From positions 124,001 through 188,000 of the forward strand of contig NZ_MVBD01000006.1 of assembly GCF_002000055.1 (NCBI RefSeq): a stretch of DNA of 64,000 nt. The letters run 5' to 3'. The notes beneath the pieces were generated by a model. The model was not told the origin of the DNA. It did not search any database and was given only the letters and a program-made list of their open reading frames with translations. This stretch comes from Marinicella sediminis (GTDB taxonomy: Bacteria; Pseudomonadota; Gammaproteobacteria; Xanthomonadales; Marinicellaceae). Positions 24,782 through 34,671 of this stretch are shown here, in pieces. The stretch's first letter is position 1. Each line of letters starts with the position of its first letter. The translations under genes were made by a program, and so were the position numbers.

Positions 24782-27678
24782 TATTCGATGACCAGACCGG
24801 TGCTTTGCTCATGCTCCCCGGCAGTGACCACCAGTTGATATGTTCCGGGTTCGATGAACGGTGGATGACCCAGGCGTTTTGACTCAGCATAAGGCACCTC
24901 AGCCAGATTCACCGGGCTGATTGAATCTGCAGACTCATCCTGCATGGCTGCCAATGCGTTTTGTTCAGCAGCTATTGCCAGGGCTTCATCCACCTGGTGA
25001 TTCCAAAGCCACTGATTCAATCCACGTCTGGCATCGATGGCTACGGTCAGGTAATCCGAGCCATGCTCATCTTTGATGCTCAGTTTAACCGGACCTGCCT
25101 GAGCTGACCAAAAATAGATCGGCAGACTGTCTTGCCTGTCATCTGTATAAGACCAGCGGAATGGTTTGCTGTTCCAGGATCGACTGGCTTTGATTTTATC
25201 AATGGCAAACACATGCAAATCAGAGCCCCGAACATCATCTGTTAAGGCCTGCAGGGGCTTCACATCAGCAACAAAAACACTGCGGCCATGGGTTCCCAGC
25301 ACCAGTTCCTGTTCACGGGGGTGAACAATCAGATCATGTACCGGCACCGTCGGCAAATGATTGCCCAGCATCTGCCAGTCCTGACCCTGGTTCAGCGAAA
25401 CATAAATTCCTTTGTCAGTTCCCACATATACAATGTCTTTGTTTTGAGGGTCCTCTTTCACAACATTGATGGTTTCGTTCGGCAAGCCCTCACTCATGTC
25501 CTGCCAGCTGTTACCCAGGTTTTCAGTTTTGTACAAATATGGCTGAATATCATCATTGCGGTAATTGTTCAAAGCCAGCCAGGCGCGATCCGCTTGATGG
25601 GGTGATGCCAATACACGGCTCACCCATTTACCTTTGGGCAGGCGTTTGCTGACTTTTTTCCAGTCATCTCCACCATTGGTGGTTACCCAGACCAGGCCAT
25701 CATCGGTACCCACCCACAATAATCCAAATTTAAGCGGTGATTCGGACAAACTGGTGGCAGTGGCAAAGGGCACATCTCCGCGTTTCTCCGACTCCGTCAG
25801 GTCACCACTGATGACAGTCCAGTCATCGCCCTTGTTCATGCTTCGATAGACCCTATGGCCGGCATAATACAGGATGTCTTTGTTATGCGTTGACATCATT
25901 ACGGGGGTGTTCCAGTTTTTGCGCAATGATTCATCACCCACATAATTGGGCGGTGTGATGCGTTTGGGCGCTGCTGAACTCAGACGGAAGGAGTTGCCAA
26001 ACTGAAACCCAACGTAAGTCAGTTTGTCATCGTCATCAATGTTGACATGCATGCCATCACCACCAAAAATCTGTTCCCAGTCTTCACCCTGGTATCGGTT
26101 GTTATGCCACAGGTTACGGCTGGACCCTTTGAGGGTACCGTTATCCTGCAAACCACCATAAATGTTGTAAGGCTGTTCCATATCGACGGCTATGGTATAA
26201 AACTGTCCAACCGGCTGTGCGTCAATTTTGCGCCAGGTTTGTCCACCATCAAAACTTTCATCAACTCCACCGTCATTCCCAACCATGATGTGATTACTGT
26301 GTTGAGGGTTGATCCATACCGCCTGAATATCAGCATGAACGGTTGAATCCCAGGCAGAAGCCCATGTTTTGCCGCCATCGGTGGATTTGATGAATGGGAC
26401 ACCCGTGGCATAAACAATGTTGGCATCCTGCGGGTCTGCTTTCACTTGACCAAAATAATAGCCGTAAGAAAAAACCACCTGTTGGATGTCTTCTTCATGG
26501 GTCCGGTAAAAACGCTCGCCGCCATCATCTGAACGGTAAATTTCCAGCGACCTGATGTCTACATTGAAGAGGTTGTCATTGCCATCTGCCAGTTCATCAA
26601 TCAATGACTGCGGGGTCATCTCATCATTTTGCACCTGTTCAATCACCTGTTCTGCTTTCATCTCCGGCGGAAAGTTGTTGCCCCGCAAAAACGCCTCAAC
26701 GGCCTTGATGTTTTGTTTTAGGAAAGTGTCTTTGTCCATGTTTTTCAATCGTTTGGCTGTGACCGCCTGATCGCCCAGGTCCCACTCTGCTTCTGGCAAA
26801 GGGGTTTGGTTGTCAATCGACACATACAATACGTCAGGTGCACTGGCTGAAACTGTCAGGCCAATGCGGCCGGTGTATTGGTCTTGAGGCAAACCATTGG
26901 TCAGCCGGTGCCAACTGTCTCCGTCATCCGTGCTGCGGTACACGGCGCTGCCCCGGCCACCTTCAACAAAATTCCATGCTGAACGTGAACGCTCCCAGGA
27001 AGCGGCATACCAATGACCGTTGGCCGCAGGCACCACATCTATGAAACCAGTCCAATCTTCGCCCTCAATCAGGGTTTCCCAATTTTGACCACCATCATTA
27101 CTGCGATACAGGCCCCGCGCTCCACCTGTGGAATAAAGCTTACCCAATGCCGCCACATATACACGGTCTGAATTATTCGGATCAACCACAATCCGTCCAA
27201 TGCGGTCGGTGTCACCCAACCCCATGTGTTGCCAGGTCTCACCGCCATCGGTTGATTTGAACACCCCCATTCCACCATATGATGAACGTGATGAGTTGTT
27301 TTCACCGGTACCCAGCCACAACACGTTTGAGTGATTGGGGTCAATTGCCAGAGAACCCACAATCTGGCTGGGCAGCTGGTCAGTGACCGGCCGGAATGTA
27401 TTGCCATTGTTTTCACTTTTCCATACCCCACCTGAAGCATAGCCGACATAAATCACATGAGGCTGATCAGCCGGCCTGATGACATCCACTGCCCGGCCAC
27501 CCTGAACCACCGGCCCCACATTGCGCCAACTGATACCAGAAAACGGGGTGTTTTGCCGGAGGGTGGTGTGGTCCTCCCAGGAAGCCTGTTGGTTTTTATG
27601 GCTTGAAGGGGTGACCGCGCCCCCCCATATTGAACTTAATAATAACGACAGGGTCAGTAAGAATTTAGGCAGTTTCAT
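24781..27678 (-). CDS. Secreted sortilin/Asp-box (BNR) repeat beta-propeller protein
   Basis: A large secreted protein (965 residues from ATG 27678, which follows GGAAG and starts a signal peptide MKLPKFLLTLSLLLSSIWGG). At least ten Asp-box-like units are spaced along it: KSTDGGETW, RSNDGGQNW, RSTDDGDSW, RSDDGGERF, KSTDGGKTW, ESFDGGQTW, RSMNKGDDW, TTNGGDDW, KTENLGNSW, VSLNQGQDW. This is the VPS10/sortilin-like or glycosyl-hydrolase-like multi-blade propeller found in many marine gammaproteobacteria. The last 200 residues are a separate beta-rich domain. Enzymatic activity is not demonstrable. It is coupled with the acyltransferase gene. Confidence 0.85.
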   Translation of the reverse strand: MKLPKFLLTLSLLLSSIWGGAVTPSSHKNQQASWEDHTTLRQNTPFSGISWRNVGPVVQGGRAVDVIRPADQPHVIYVGYASGGVWKSENNGNTFRPVTDQLPSQIVGSLAIDPNHSNVLWLGTGENNSSRSSYGGMGVFKSTDGGETWQHMGLGDTDRIGRIVVDPNNSDRVYVAALGKLYSTGGARGLYRSNDGGQNWETLIEGEDWTGFIDVVPAANGHWYAASWERSRSAWNFVEGGRGSAVYRSTDDGDSWHRLTNGLPQDQYTGRIGLTVSASAPDVLYVSIDNQTPLPEAEWDLGDQAVTAKRLKNMDKDTFLKQNIKAVEAFLRGNNFPPEMKAEQVIEQVQNDEMTPQSLIDELADGNDNLFNVDIRSLEIYRSDDGGERFYRTHEEDIQQVVFSYGYYFGQVKADPQDANIVYATGVPFIKSTDGGKTWASAWDSTVHADIQAVWINPQHSNHIMVGNDGGVDESFDGGQTWRKIDAQPVGQFYTIAVDMEQPYNIYGGLQDNGTLKGSSRNLWHNNRYQGEDWEQIFGGDGMHVNIDDDDKLTYVGFQFGNSFRLSSAAPKRITPPNYVGDESLRKNWNTPVMMSTHNKDILYYAGHRVYRSMNKGDDWTVISGDLTESEKRGDVPFATATSLSESPLKFGLLWVGTDDGLVWVTTNGGDDWKKVSKRLPKGKWVSRVLASPHQADRAWLALNNYRNDDIQPYLYKTENLGNSWQDMSEGLPNETINVVKEDPQNKDIVYVGTDKGIYVSLNQGQDWQMLGNHLPTVPVHDLIVHPREQELVLGTHGRSVFVADVKPLQALTDDVRGSDLHVFAIDKIKASRSWNSKPFRWSYTDDRQDSLPIYFWSAQAGPVKLSIKDEHGSDYLTVAIDARRGLNQWLWNHQVDEALAIAAEQNALAAMQDESADSISPVNLAEVPYAESKRLGHPPFIEPGTYQLVVTAGEHEQSTGLVIE

Positions 27679-27814
27679 GATGTGCTTCCGGTTAAATCGG
27701 CCTATAATTATGAGCCTTTGGATTTGCCGGCGCAAGTGAATCTGCCGGGCCGCGGGGAATTCATGACTTTAGCAACATGCCCGCCTGACTGACTGACCCT
27801 ACAATGACATCATC

Positions 27815-29674
27815 ATGACTGAACAACACAACTCACCCATCAAAAGTTTTTTTCAACTCTTCACCCGGCCTTTTGTGCTGATCGCCAATTTCACGCGTCA
27901 CTTTTTGTTGTTGTTGGTCTTCATGCTCATTCTGTGGTTTTTTATTGGTGGAACACGAGTCACCCTGAAAGATAACACCGCCCTGGTGATTGCACCCAAG
28001 GGGTTTATCGTAGACCAGTATTCAGGTGACCCCCGCTCTCAGGCGATAGACAATATCCAGGGACGTGACATACCGGAAACCCGTCTGCGGGATATACTGA
28101 AAGCCATCAAAATGGCTGCCACCGATGAACAAATTTCTGCACTGGTGATCAATCCCGATTACATGTGGGGAGCCGGCATGGCCAACCTCCGGGAAATTGA
28201 ACGCGCCGTCGATGACTTTCGTGCATCCAGCAACAAGCCGGTGATTGCCATGGCCACCAACTTATCACAGGGTCAATATTACCTGGCCAGCCTTGCAGAT
28301 GAAGTGTTGATGGATCCCCAGGGTTTTATTTTTCTCCAGGGCTTTGGCTCGTATCGTAACTACTTCAAAGAGGGCTTGGATAAACTGGGTGTAGATGTCC
28401 ACCTGTTCAAGGTGGGTGAATATAAATCAGCCGCCGAGCCTTATGTCCGCAATGACATGTCTCAGGAAGCCAAAGAGGCGGGCTTACATTTCATGAATGA
28501 CCTGTGGGAAACTTATTTAAATGGCATTGCCAACCGGCGTGAACTGTCAGTTGAAACACTGCAGGAGATTGTTGATCAACAGGCGCAAAAGCTGATTGAA
28601 AAAAACGGCTCAGTGGCTGACATGGCGCTGGACAACGGACTGGTTGACCGCATCATGAAGAAATCATTCATGCACAAACGCATTGCCGAAGTCAGCTCAT
28701 TTGACGATGACAACAACCTTTTCAGGGGTATTGCCTTTGAAGACTATCTGCAGACCGCCGATGATTCGATGCTGGATGCACAAAACCGAATCGCTGTGGT
28801 GGTGGCAGAGGGTACCATCATGGGTGGTGAACAACACCCGGGAACCATCGGCGGTGCATCAACCAGCGCATTGTTACAACAAGCCCGCCTGGACCGTTCG
28901 GTCAAAGCCGTGGTATTGCGGGTCAACAGCCCCGGTGGTGGGGTATACCCATCAGAACAGATCAGGCGGGAAGTCGATGCCCTGAAAGTGGCCGGCAAGC
29001 CCGTGGTTGTCTCAATGGGCAATGTGGCTGCTTCAGGTGGCTACTGGATTTCAATGACGGCTGATGCCATTTATGCCGACCAGGCCACCATCACCGGATC
29101 CATTGGTATTTATGGTTTACTGATGACCTATCCCGAACTGTTCAAAAAACTTGGAATACACACCGACGGCATTGGGACTACTAAGTGGGTGGGGGCATTC
29201 AGTCCGGATAAAGAACTCGACCCTGAGTTTGCTGAGTTGATTCAAAGCAACATCGAATATGGTTATGAACAATTCATCTCTTCAGTGGCTGCCGCCAGGG
29301 GGCTATCTGTGGAAATGGTTGACCGCATTGCCCGGGGCCGTGTGTGGACCGCCAAACAAGCTCATGACCTGGGACTGGTGGATCACCTGGGCGGCATACA
29401 GGATGCCATCAACGATGCCGTTGAGCGTGCCGGGCTGAACGACAATCACAGCGTGGTATGGGTAGAAGAACAACTGACGCTGACCGAACAATTGCTGGTT
29501 GACTTCATGGCAAAAGCCGCTGATTACATCGATTTCAGTACCTCACCGGGCCTGATCAATGTCCATCAGCTTTTACAGCCTTACCAGGCTGAATTGAATA
29601 TGTTACTCGCTCAGCAACCCGGCCAGGTACTGACCATGGCACATTGCTTTTGTGACCTGAAACGACTGCCCTGA
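27815..29674 (+). CDS. sppA: Signal peptide peptidase SppA (67K type)
   Basis: A 619-residue inner-membrane serine protease that clears cleaved signal peptides. It has one N-terminal transmembrane helix (residues 28-50, HFLLLLVFMLILWFFIGG) and tandem S49 domains. The catalytic Lys is in FKVGEYKSAAEPYVR (first domain) and the nucleophile Ser in GNVAASGGYWISM (second domain), with VLRVNSPGGGVYPSEQIR nearby. This matches the E. coli Lys/Ser dyad arrangement and length (618). Confidence 0.94.
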   Translation: MTEQHNSPIKSFFQLFTRPFVLIANFTRHFLLLLVFMLILWFFIGGTRVTLKDNTALVIAPKGFIVDQYSGDPRSQAIDNIQGRDIPETRLRDILKAIKMAATDEQISALVINPDYMWGAGMANLREIERAVDDFRASSNKPVIAMATNLSQGQYYLASLADEVLMDPQGFIFLQGFGSYRNYFKEGLDKLGVDVHLFKVGEYKSAAEPYVRNDMSQEAKEAGLHFMNDLWETYLNGIANRRELSVETLQEIVDQQAQKLIEKNGSVADMALDNGLVDRIMKKSFMHKRIAEVSSFDDDNNLFRGIAFEDYLQTADDSMLDAQNRIAVVVAEGTIMGGEQHPGTIGGASTSALLQQARLDRSVKAVVLRVNSPGGGVYPSEQIRREVDALKVAGKPVVVSMGNVAASGGYWISMTADAIYADQATITGSIGIYGLLMTYPELFKKLGIHTDGIGTTKWVGAFSPDKELDPEFAELIQSNIEYGYEQFISSVAAARGLSVEMVDRIARGRVWTAKQAHDLGLVDHLGGIQDAINDAVERAGLNDNHSVVWVEEQLTLTEQLLVDFMAKAADYIDFSTSPGLINVHQLLQPYQAELNMLLAQQPGQVLTMAHCFCDLKRLP

Positions 29675-29785
29675 AAGCGGCTGCCTGGTCAACAGTGGCT
29701 CATTCACATAATTCTGACAGGCAGGCAGGTATATTATCATGCGAGTAATGGACATTTTATGGCTTAAACCCAACCAATGGCCCAT

Positions 29786-29813
29786 TTGACACTGCTGGCC
29801 TGCATGCTATAAT
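29786..29813 (+). promoter_or_regulatory. Near-consensus sigma-70 promoter of rpoH
   Basis: TTGACA (29786-29791), a 16-base spacer and TATAAT (29808-29813), both hexamers perfect. Transcription from about 29820 would give a leader of about 110 nt before the rpoH ATG. Confidence 0.8.
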
Positions 29814-29849
29814 CACGCTCCCGTTGCTCATTTGAGGACGGAACTTTTG

Positions 29850-29912
29850 GATGCTTTCATGGTCAAATGGAGCATCTTTATATCCTGAATCACACGGGCT
29901 TTTGAGCCGTGT
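29850..29912 (+). promoter_or_regulatory. Structured rpoH leader: two hairpins next to the ribosome-binding site
   Basis: GATGCT (29850-29855) can pair with AGCATC (29871-29876). ACACGGGCT (29892-29900) can pair with AGCCGTGT (29905-29912) with one bulged G, ending 6 bases before the GGAG ribosome-binding site. RNA thermometers control rpoH translation in enterobacteria. Whether these stems do so here is inference. Confidence 0.45.
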
Positions 29913-29929
29913 CAGATTGGAGCTAATTA

Positions 29930-30784
29930 ATGACTGAACAAACCATAAAAAACTTACCAGTACCTTCGTTGACTGGCTCTCTGGAGTCTTACATCAACAC
30001 CGTTAACCAAATCCCCGTCCTGTCTGTTGAAGAAGAACGTTCTTTGGCCGATCGGGTACGCGATCACAACGACCTGGACGCAGCCCATGCGCTGGTCATG
30101 TCACACCTCAGATTTGTGGTCTATGTGGCCAAAGGCTACTCAGGTTACGGACTGCCTGTGGGTGACCTCATACAAGAAGGCAACATTGGCCTGATGAAAG
30201 CCATCAAACGATTCGACTCAGACCACAAAGTGCGTCTGGTGTCTTTTGCTGTGCACTGGATCCGCGCAGAAATTCATGAATACATCCTGAAAAACTGGCG
30301 CATCCTTAAAGTCGCTACCACCAAAGCCCATCGCAAGTTGTTTTTCAACCTCAGAAAGAACAAAAAACGCCTTGGCTGGTTCACCCAGGATGAAGTCAAT
30401 CGGGTCGCCAAAGACCTCGATGTCAGCCCTGAAGTGGTGGTTGAAATGGAATCCCGTCTACACGGCCAGGATGTGTCTTTTGATCTTCCGGTGGATGACG
30501 ACGAAGACAGCAATTATTCTCCACAGGCCTGGCTCACGCACTCAGGGCCAACTCCTGAGGCGAACATGATCAAAGAAACCGAAGCCAGCAAAAACCACAA
30601 TGCCTTGTTCAAAGGGCTGGATAAGCTGGACGAGCGATCACTGGACATCATCCAAAGTCGCTGGCTGGTTGACAAGAAAGCCACCTTACAGGAATTGGCT
30701 GGTAAATACGGCGTGTCCGCTGAGCGCATCCGACAGTTGGAAGCAGTGGCTTTGAAAAAACTGAAAACCCAGATGGTTGCCTGA
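29930..30784 (+). CDS. rpoH: RNA polymerase sigma-32 factor RpoH
   Basis: The heat-shock sigma factor, 284 residues. Region 2 has [39 protein letters not shown] and [18 protein letters not shown]. The RpoH-specific box follows as [10 protein letters not shown] (usual Q at the first position replaced by H). Region 4 has the helix-turn-helix [21 protein letters not shown]. It would recognise CTTGAA/CCCCAT promoters such as that before groES in this window. A ribosome-binding site (TTGGAGC) lies 6 bases upstream of ATG 29930. Terminated by a hairpin shared with the dinB 3' end. Confidence 0.97.
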   Translation: MTEQTIKNLPVPSLTGSLESYINTVNQIPVLSVEEERSLADRVRDHNDLDAAHALVMSHLRFVVYVAKGYSGYGLPVGDLIQEGNIGLMKAIKRFDSDHKVRLVSFAVHWIRAEIHEYILKNWRILKVATTKAHRKLFFNLRKNKKRLGWFTQDEVNRVAKDLDVSPEVVVEMESRLHGQDVSFDLPVDDDEDSNYSPQAWLTHSGPTPEANMIKETEASKNHNALFKGLDKLDERSLDIIQSRWLVDKKATLQELAGKYGVSAERIRQLEAVALKKLKTQMVA

Positions 30785-30802
30785 AACCACTGACTGTCAA
30801 AT

Positions 30803-30832
30803 AAAAAAGGTCGCTGGATGCGGCCTTTTTTT
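30803..30832 (+). terminator. Terminator after rpoH
   Basis: A-rich left arm, stem GGTCGC/GCGGCC (one G-T pair) with A5/T5 extension and a T run. It also touches the last bases of dinB on the other strand. Confidence 0.85.
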
Positions 30833-31901
30833 ATGAAAACTGTAAATCAATCTGTTGTTGAGCACTGGGTTTTTGGTATTGAATGCCCAGACCCAGCAAG
30901 CGCACAGGTCTGCCCTGACGCTGCCATGCTGTTTTGATCAGTTGATGGAATACCCTGAGACTGATTTCCGGATGGATTTTTTGTGCCGTGGTGGTTTCAA
31001 AATTCTGAAACCTGACTTTGACATACAAAGCCTTGATGTCGTTTTGCTGTTTGCGTTGTGCACGTTCATGTCGCTTGACCAACACTGCAAACAATCTGCT
31101 GACTTCAGCCTGACAAACAGTCAGGTTTGGCAGATCATGCAGGAACGTGTCTTCCACACTGATTGACTTTCGTTGCGAATGGGTCCGCACTGGACGCTCA
31201 TCCATGCCGCGACACAAGTCAAATAAGCTTCTACCAAAAACCCCGAATCGCTGCATCAGCTCTGCCTGACTGAACGCCTGTAAATCACCACAAGAGTGAA
31301 TGCCCATGTCATGCATTTTGGCGGCGGTTACTTTGCCTACCCCATAAATTTTTTTCACCGGTAAATCCACCATGAAGGCGGCCACCTGTGAGGGCGTGAT
31401 CACAAATTGTCCATTGGGCTTGTTCCAGTCACTGGCAATTTTGGCCAGAAACTTATTCGGTGCCACTCCAGCCGAAGCAGTGAGTTCATGAGCGGCATAA
31501 ATCCGTTTTCTGATTTCCCGGGCTATCAATGTGGCGCTGCCCTGAAACAATTCTGAGCCGGTGACATCAAGAAAGGCCTCATCCAGGCTCAGTGGTTGAA
31601 TCACTGAAGTAAACTCACGAAAAATGTTTTGTATGCCTTTGGATTCCTGCTGATAAACCGCCATGCGTACTGGTTGTATGATCAATCCAGGGCATTTCTT
31701 CACCGCTTGTGCCATGGGCATGGCTGAATGAACTCCAAAAGCCCGGGCTTCATATGAACAAGTGGCCACAACACCACGTTTATCGGGCTGTCCACCCACC
31801 GCAATGGGCTGACCTTTTAAATGGGGGAAATCACGGGCTTCAATGGCAGCATAAAAACAATCCATGTCCAAATGGATGATTTTTCGAACCGCAGGAGTCA
31901 T
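30831..31901 (-). CDS. dinB: DNA polymerase IV (DinB)
   Basis: A Y-family translesion polymerase of 356 residues. The catalytic motifs are HLDMDCFYAAIEARDFP (first metal Asp and the steric-gate region) and PLSLDEAFLDVTGSE (Asp-Glu pair). The thumb helix-hairpin-helix segment is IYGVGKVTAAKMHDMGI. The C-terminal end LQFS may act as a clamp-binding tail. It is the last gene of a three-gene minus-strand run (pfp, UDP-sugar dehydrogenase, dinB) with an 11-base gap. No LexA box was found in front of it. Confidence 0.95.
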   Translation of the reverse strand: MTPAVRKIIHLDMDCFYAAIEARDFPHLKGQPIAVGGQPDKRGVVATCSYEARAFGVHSAMPMAQAVKKCPGLIIQPVRMAVYQQESKGIQNIFREFTSVIQPLSLDEAFLDVTGSELFQGSATLIAREIRKRIYAAHELTASAGVAPNKFLAKIASDWNKPNGQFVITPSQVAAFMVDLPVKKIYGVGKVTAAKMHDMGIHSCGDLQAFSQAELMQRFGVFGRSLFDLCRGMDERPVRTHSQRKSISVEDTFLHDLPNLTVCQAEVSRLFAVLVKRHERAQRKQQNDIKALYVKVRFQNFETTTAQKIHPEISLRVFHQLIKTAWQRQGRPVRLLGLGIQYQKPSAQQQIDLQFS

Positions 31902-31912
31902 GACCGATTGAT

Positions 31913-33181
31913 TCAGAGGCGTTCGTCAACCCATTCGTCGGGCAACAAACCCTTCAGGTCAAACAGGATACCACCGGGCTTGAGGTAACGGCGCGGATTG
32001 TCCGTTGAAAACTGACGATGTGGCACCGCCACCACCACCAGATCATATGTTCCATCAACTGGTTCAGTGGTGAAGTTCAGGTCAAGTCCAGCAACATCTT
32101 CCTTGCTGACCCAGGGATCATATACTTCGGTCCGTGCATGGTAACGATTCATTTGCTGAATGATTTCAATAACCCGGGTATTGCGCAGATCCGGACAGTT
32201 TTCCTTGAATGTCAGGCCCATCACCAAAATCCGGGCATTGACCACATGCTTCTGTTTGAGTGCCATAAGCTTCAGGATCCGTTCACACACATAAGCGCTC
32301 ATGTTTTCATTGATCCTTCGTGCGGTGGTGATCAACTGGGGGAAGTAACCTTTTTCCTGCGATTTATGAATCAGGTAATACGGATCCACACCAATGCAGT
32401 GCCCACCGACCAACCCTGGGGTGAATTTAAGGAAGTTCCATTTAGTGGCGGCGGTCTCAATCACCTCAAGCACATCGATGTCCATTTCATGAAACATCAT
32501 GGACAATTCATTCATGAAAGCAATATTGATGTCACGCTGAGTGTTTTCAATCGCTTTGGCCGCTTCTGCCACTCTGATGGAAGGCGCCAGGTAAGTGCCC
32601 GCAGAGATGATTTTCTGATACAGTCGATTCACCCGATCAGCGGTTGTTTGATCGGATCCAGCCACCACTTTGGTGATGCTTGATAACGTATTGATCGGGT
32701 CGCCGGGATTGATGCGTTCCGGTGAGTAAGCCAGATAAAAATCTTTACCCAGTTGCAGACCACTGATGGCTGATAATTCAGCCGCACAAACCCCTTCTGT
32801 GGCACCAGGATAAACCGTGGACTCATAAATCACGGTGTCACCGGCTTTCATCAGTGCACCCACTGTTTTGGAGGCCGCAATCAATGGCGTCAGATCCGGG
32901 GTGTTGTTGTCATCCACCGGTGTGGGTACAGTGATGATGTAATGATTGGCACCACTCAGTTCATCAGCCTGGCTGACAAACCGCAAGCGCTCTGCTGATA
33001 GCAGTGACTCAGAACTGACTTCGCGTGTGCGGTCCTGCCCCTGACTTAATTCAACCACCCGGGTTTCATCAATATCAAAGCCGATCACGGCATGGTGTCG
33101 GGCAAAAGCCACTGCCAGGGGCAGTCCCACGTAGCCCAGGCCAATGACCGCGATGGTGATGTCTGAATCCTGCTCTGTCAT
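31913..33181 (-). CDS. tviB: Nucleotide-sugar dehydrogenase (TviB/WbpO type)
   Basis: A 422-residue NAD-dependent UDP-sugar dehydrogenase, most like UDP-N-acetyl-glucosamine/galactosamine 6-dehydrogenases. It has a Rossmann start AVIGLGYVGLPLAVAFA, VPTPVDDNNTPDLTP, ESTVYPGATEGVC, YSPERINPGDP, EAAKAIENTQRDINIAFMNE, and the catalytic Cys in GGHCIGVDPYYL. It makes a uronic-acid sugar for surface polysaccharide. No other capsule or LPS gene lies nearby, which is unusual. The gap to the upstream PPi-PFK gene is 3 bases, so they are one transcript. Confidence 0.9.
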   Translation of the reverse strand: MTEQDSDITIAVIGLGYVGLPLAVAFARHHAVIGFDIDETRVVELSQGQDRTREVSSESLLSAERLRFVSQADELSGANHYIITVPTPVDDNNTPDLTPLIAASKTVGALMKAGDTVIYESTVYPGATEGVCAAELSAISGLQLGKDFYLAYSPERINPGDPINTLSSITKVVAGSDQTTADRVNRLYQKIISAGTYLAPSIRVAEAAKAIENTQRDINIAFMNELSMMFHEMDIDVLEVIETAATKWNFLKFTPGLVGGHCIGVDPYYLIHKSQEKGYFPQLITTARRINENMSAYVCERILKLMALKQKHVVNARILVMGLTFKENCPDLRNTRVIEIIQQMNRYHARTEVYDPWVSKEDVAGLDLNFTTEPVDGTYDLVVVAVPHRQFSTDNPRRYLKPGGILFDLKGLLPDEWVDERL

Positions 33182-33184
33182 GAT

Positions 33185-34444
33185 TCAGATGTTGAAAGCA
33201 GGCAGTTTTTGCGGAGTCAGCTGTTGTGACAACCGCACATAATCAGGTAAGCCATTGGCCTTGTATGGCGGGTAGGCTTCACCCTGAATCAAGGGTTGCA
33301 AATAACGCCGGCAGGCCTCGGTGATACCGAAACCGTCCTCGGTGATGTAATCCCTGGGCAGCATTTTTTCGACATTGGCCAAGTCTTTCAATTCGGCAAC
33401 GGCAATTTCCCATTGGTATGGGTCATCCTGCAAACGTTTGATCACCGGCATCACTGAATTGCGACCTTCAACAGCCAGCTCCAGAGCTTTGACACCAACG
33501 GCATAGGCTTGTTCAAGGTCTGTTGCGGAAGCCAGATGCCTGGCCGAGCGTTGCAGGTAATCACTGATCGCATAGTGATATTTATAACCCAGCTCATCTC
33601 TCACCATGCTGGCAATCACCGAGGCCACACCACCCAGTTGGGCATGGCCAAAGGCATCTGTGGTTCCGGCATCTGCCAGAAATCTACCATCCTGATTACG
33701 CACACCTTCAGAGACCACCACAGAACAATAGCCATGGTTTTCCACCGACCACTTCACCCGTTGCAAAAATGCCTGCTGGTCAAAGGGGATTTCAGGAAAC
33801 AATATAATTTGTGGCGGCTCATCATGGGTTTGGCCAGCCAAACCTCCTGCAGCAGCGATCCAGCCGGCATGCCGGCCCATCACTTCCATAATGAATACTT
33901 TGGTGGAGCTTTCTGCCATGGATTCAACGTCCAGACTGGCTTCCATAACCGAGGTGGCAATGTATTTGGCAGTGGTGCCAAAACCTGGGCAGGTGTCAGT
34001 CACCGGTAAGTCATTGTCAATGGTTTTAGGAACGCCTATACAAGTCACATCCAGACCCTTTGCTTTGGCCATCTGGGACACTTTGAATGCCGTGTCTGAT
34101 GAGTCTCCACCGCCATTGTAGAGAAAATAGCCTATGTTGTGGGCCTTGAAAACTTCGATCAGGCGCTCGTATTCAGCGCGCTGGGTTTCCATGTCTTTCA
34201 ATTTGTAACGGCAGGAACCGAAAGCACCTCCCGGTGTATGCCGCAATGCCGCAATTTCAGCATCACTGTGCTGTGCGGTATCAACAAGGTGTTCTCTGAG
34301 CACCCCAATGATGCCATTTTTGGCACCAAAAACAGTGCCCACTTCCGGGTTTTTCCTGGCCGCTTCGATCACCCCGCAAGCGGTGGCATTGATCACAGCT
34401 GTGACCCCGCCTGACTGGCAGTAGAGTGCGTTTTTCTTAGACAT
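33185..34444 (-). CDS. pfp: Pyrophosphate-dependent 6-phosphofructokinase
   Basis: A 419-residue phosphofructokinase with the residues that mark PPi use. NGGGDSSDTA places Asp at the position equivalent to E. coli Gly104, and PKTIDNDLP has Lys at the equivalent of Gly124. Other motifs are TCPGFGTTAKYIA and VMGRHAGWIAAAGG. The enzyme interconverts fructose 6-phosphate and fructose 1,6-bisphosphate reversibly with PPi. It is divergent from adk, as in some gammaproteobacteria lacking ATP-PFK. Confidence 0.93.
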   Translation of the reverse strand: MSKKNALYCQSGGVTAVINATACGVIEAARKNPEVGTVFGAKNGIIGVLREHLVDTAQHSDAEIAALRHTPGGAFGSCRYKLKDMETQRAEYERLIEVFKAHNIGYFLYNGGGDSSDTAFKVSQMAKAKGLDVTCIGVPKTIDNDLPVTDTCPGFGTTAKYIATSVMEASLDVESMAESSTKVFIMEVMGRHAGWIAAAGGLAGQTHDEPPQIILFPEIPFDQQAFLQRVKWSVENHGYCSVVVSEGVRNQDGRFLADAGTTDAFGHAQLGGVASVIASMVRDELGYKYHYAISDYLQRSARHLASATDLEQAYAVGVKALELAVEGRNSVMPVIKRLQDDPYQWEIAVAELKDLANVEKMLPRDYITEDGFGITEACRRYLQPLIQGEAYPPYKANGLPDYVRLSQQLTPQKLPAFNI

Positions 34445-34479
34445 AAGTTCAATCCTGGCTGGTTATTAGCGGGTACGTA

Positions 34480-34508
34480 TTGACTAAAACGTTCTGTGCG
34501 TGTACTGT
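34480..34508 (+). promoter_or_regulatory. Candidate sigma-70 promoter for adk
   Basis: TTGACT, a 17-base spacer and TACTGT in the 227-base gap between divergent pfp and adk. The -10 hexamer is weak, and the leader would be about 155 nt. Confidence 0.35.
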
Positions 34509-34671
34509 AGCACGTTTTTTAGCACAACGACCCCAAATGAGGGTTTCACATCAATTCAGCCGGAAATTTTAACTGAAAATGGTGTCCATTGCATGACCTG
34601 GTGATGGCAATATGCAGAAATGAAAACACCTCAATCCGGGATCATCAACCTTTGTTTGATTAGAGACATTT

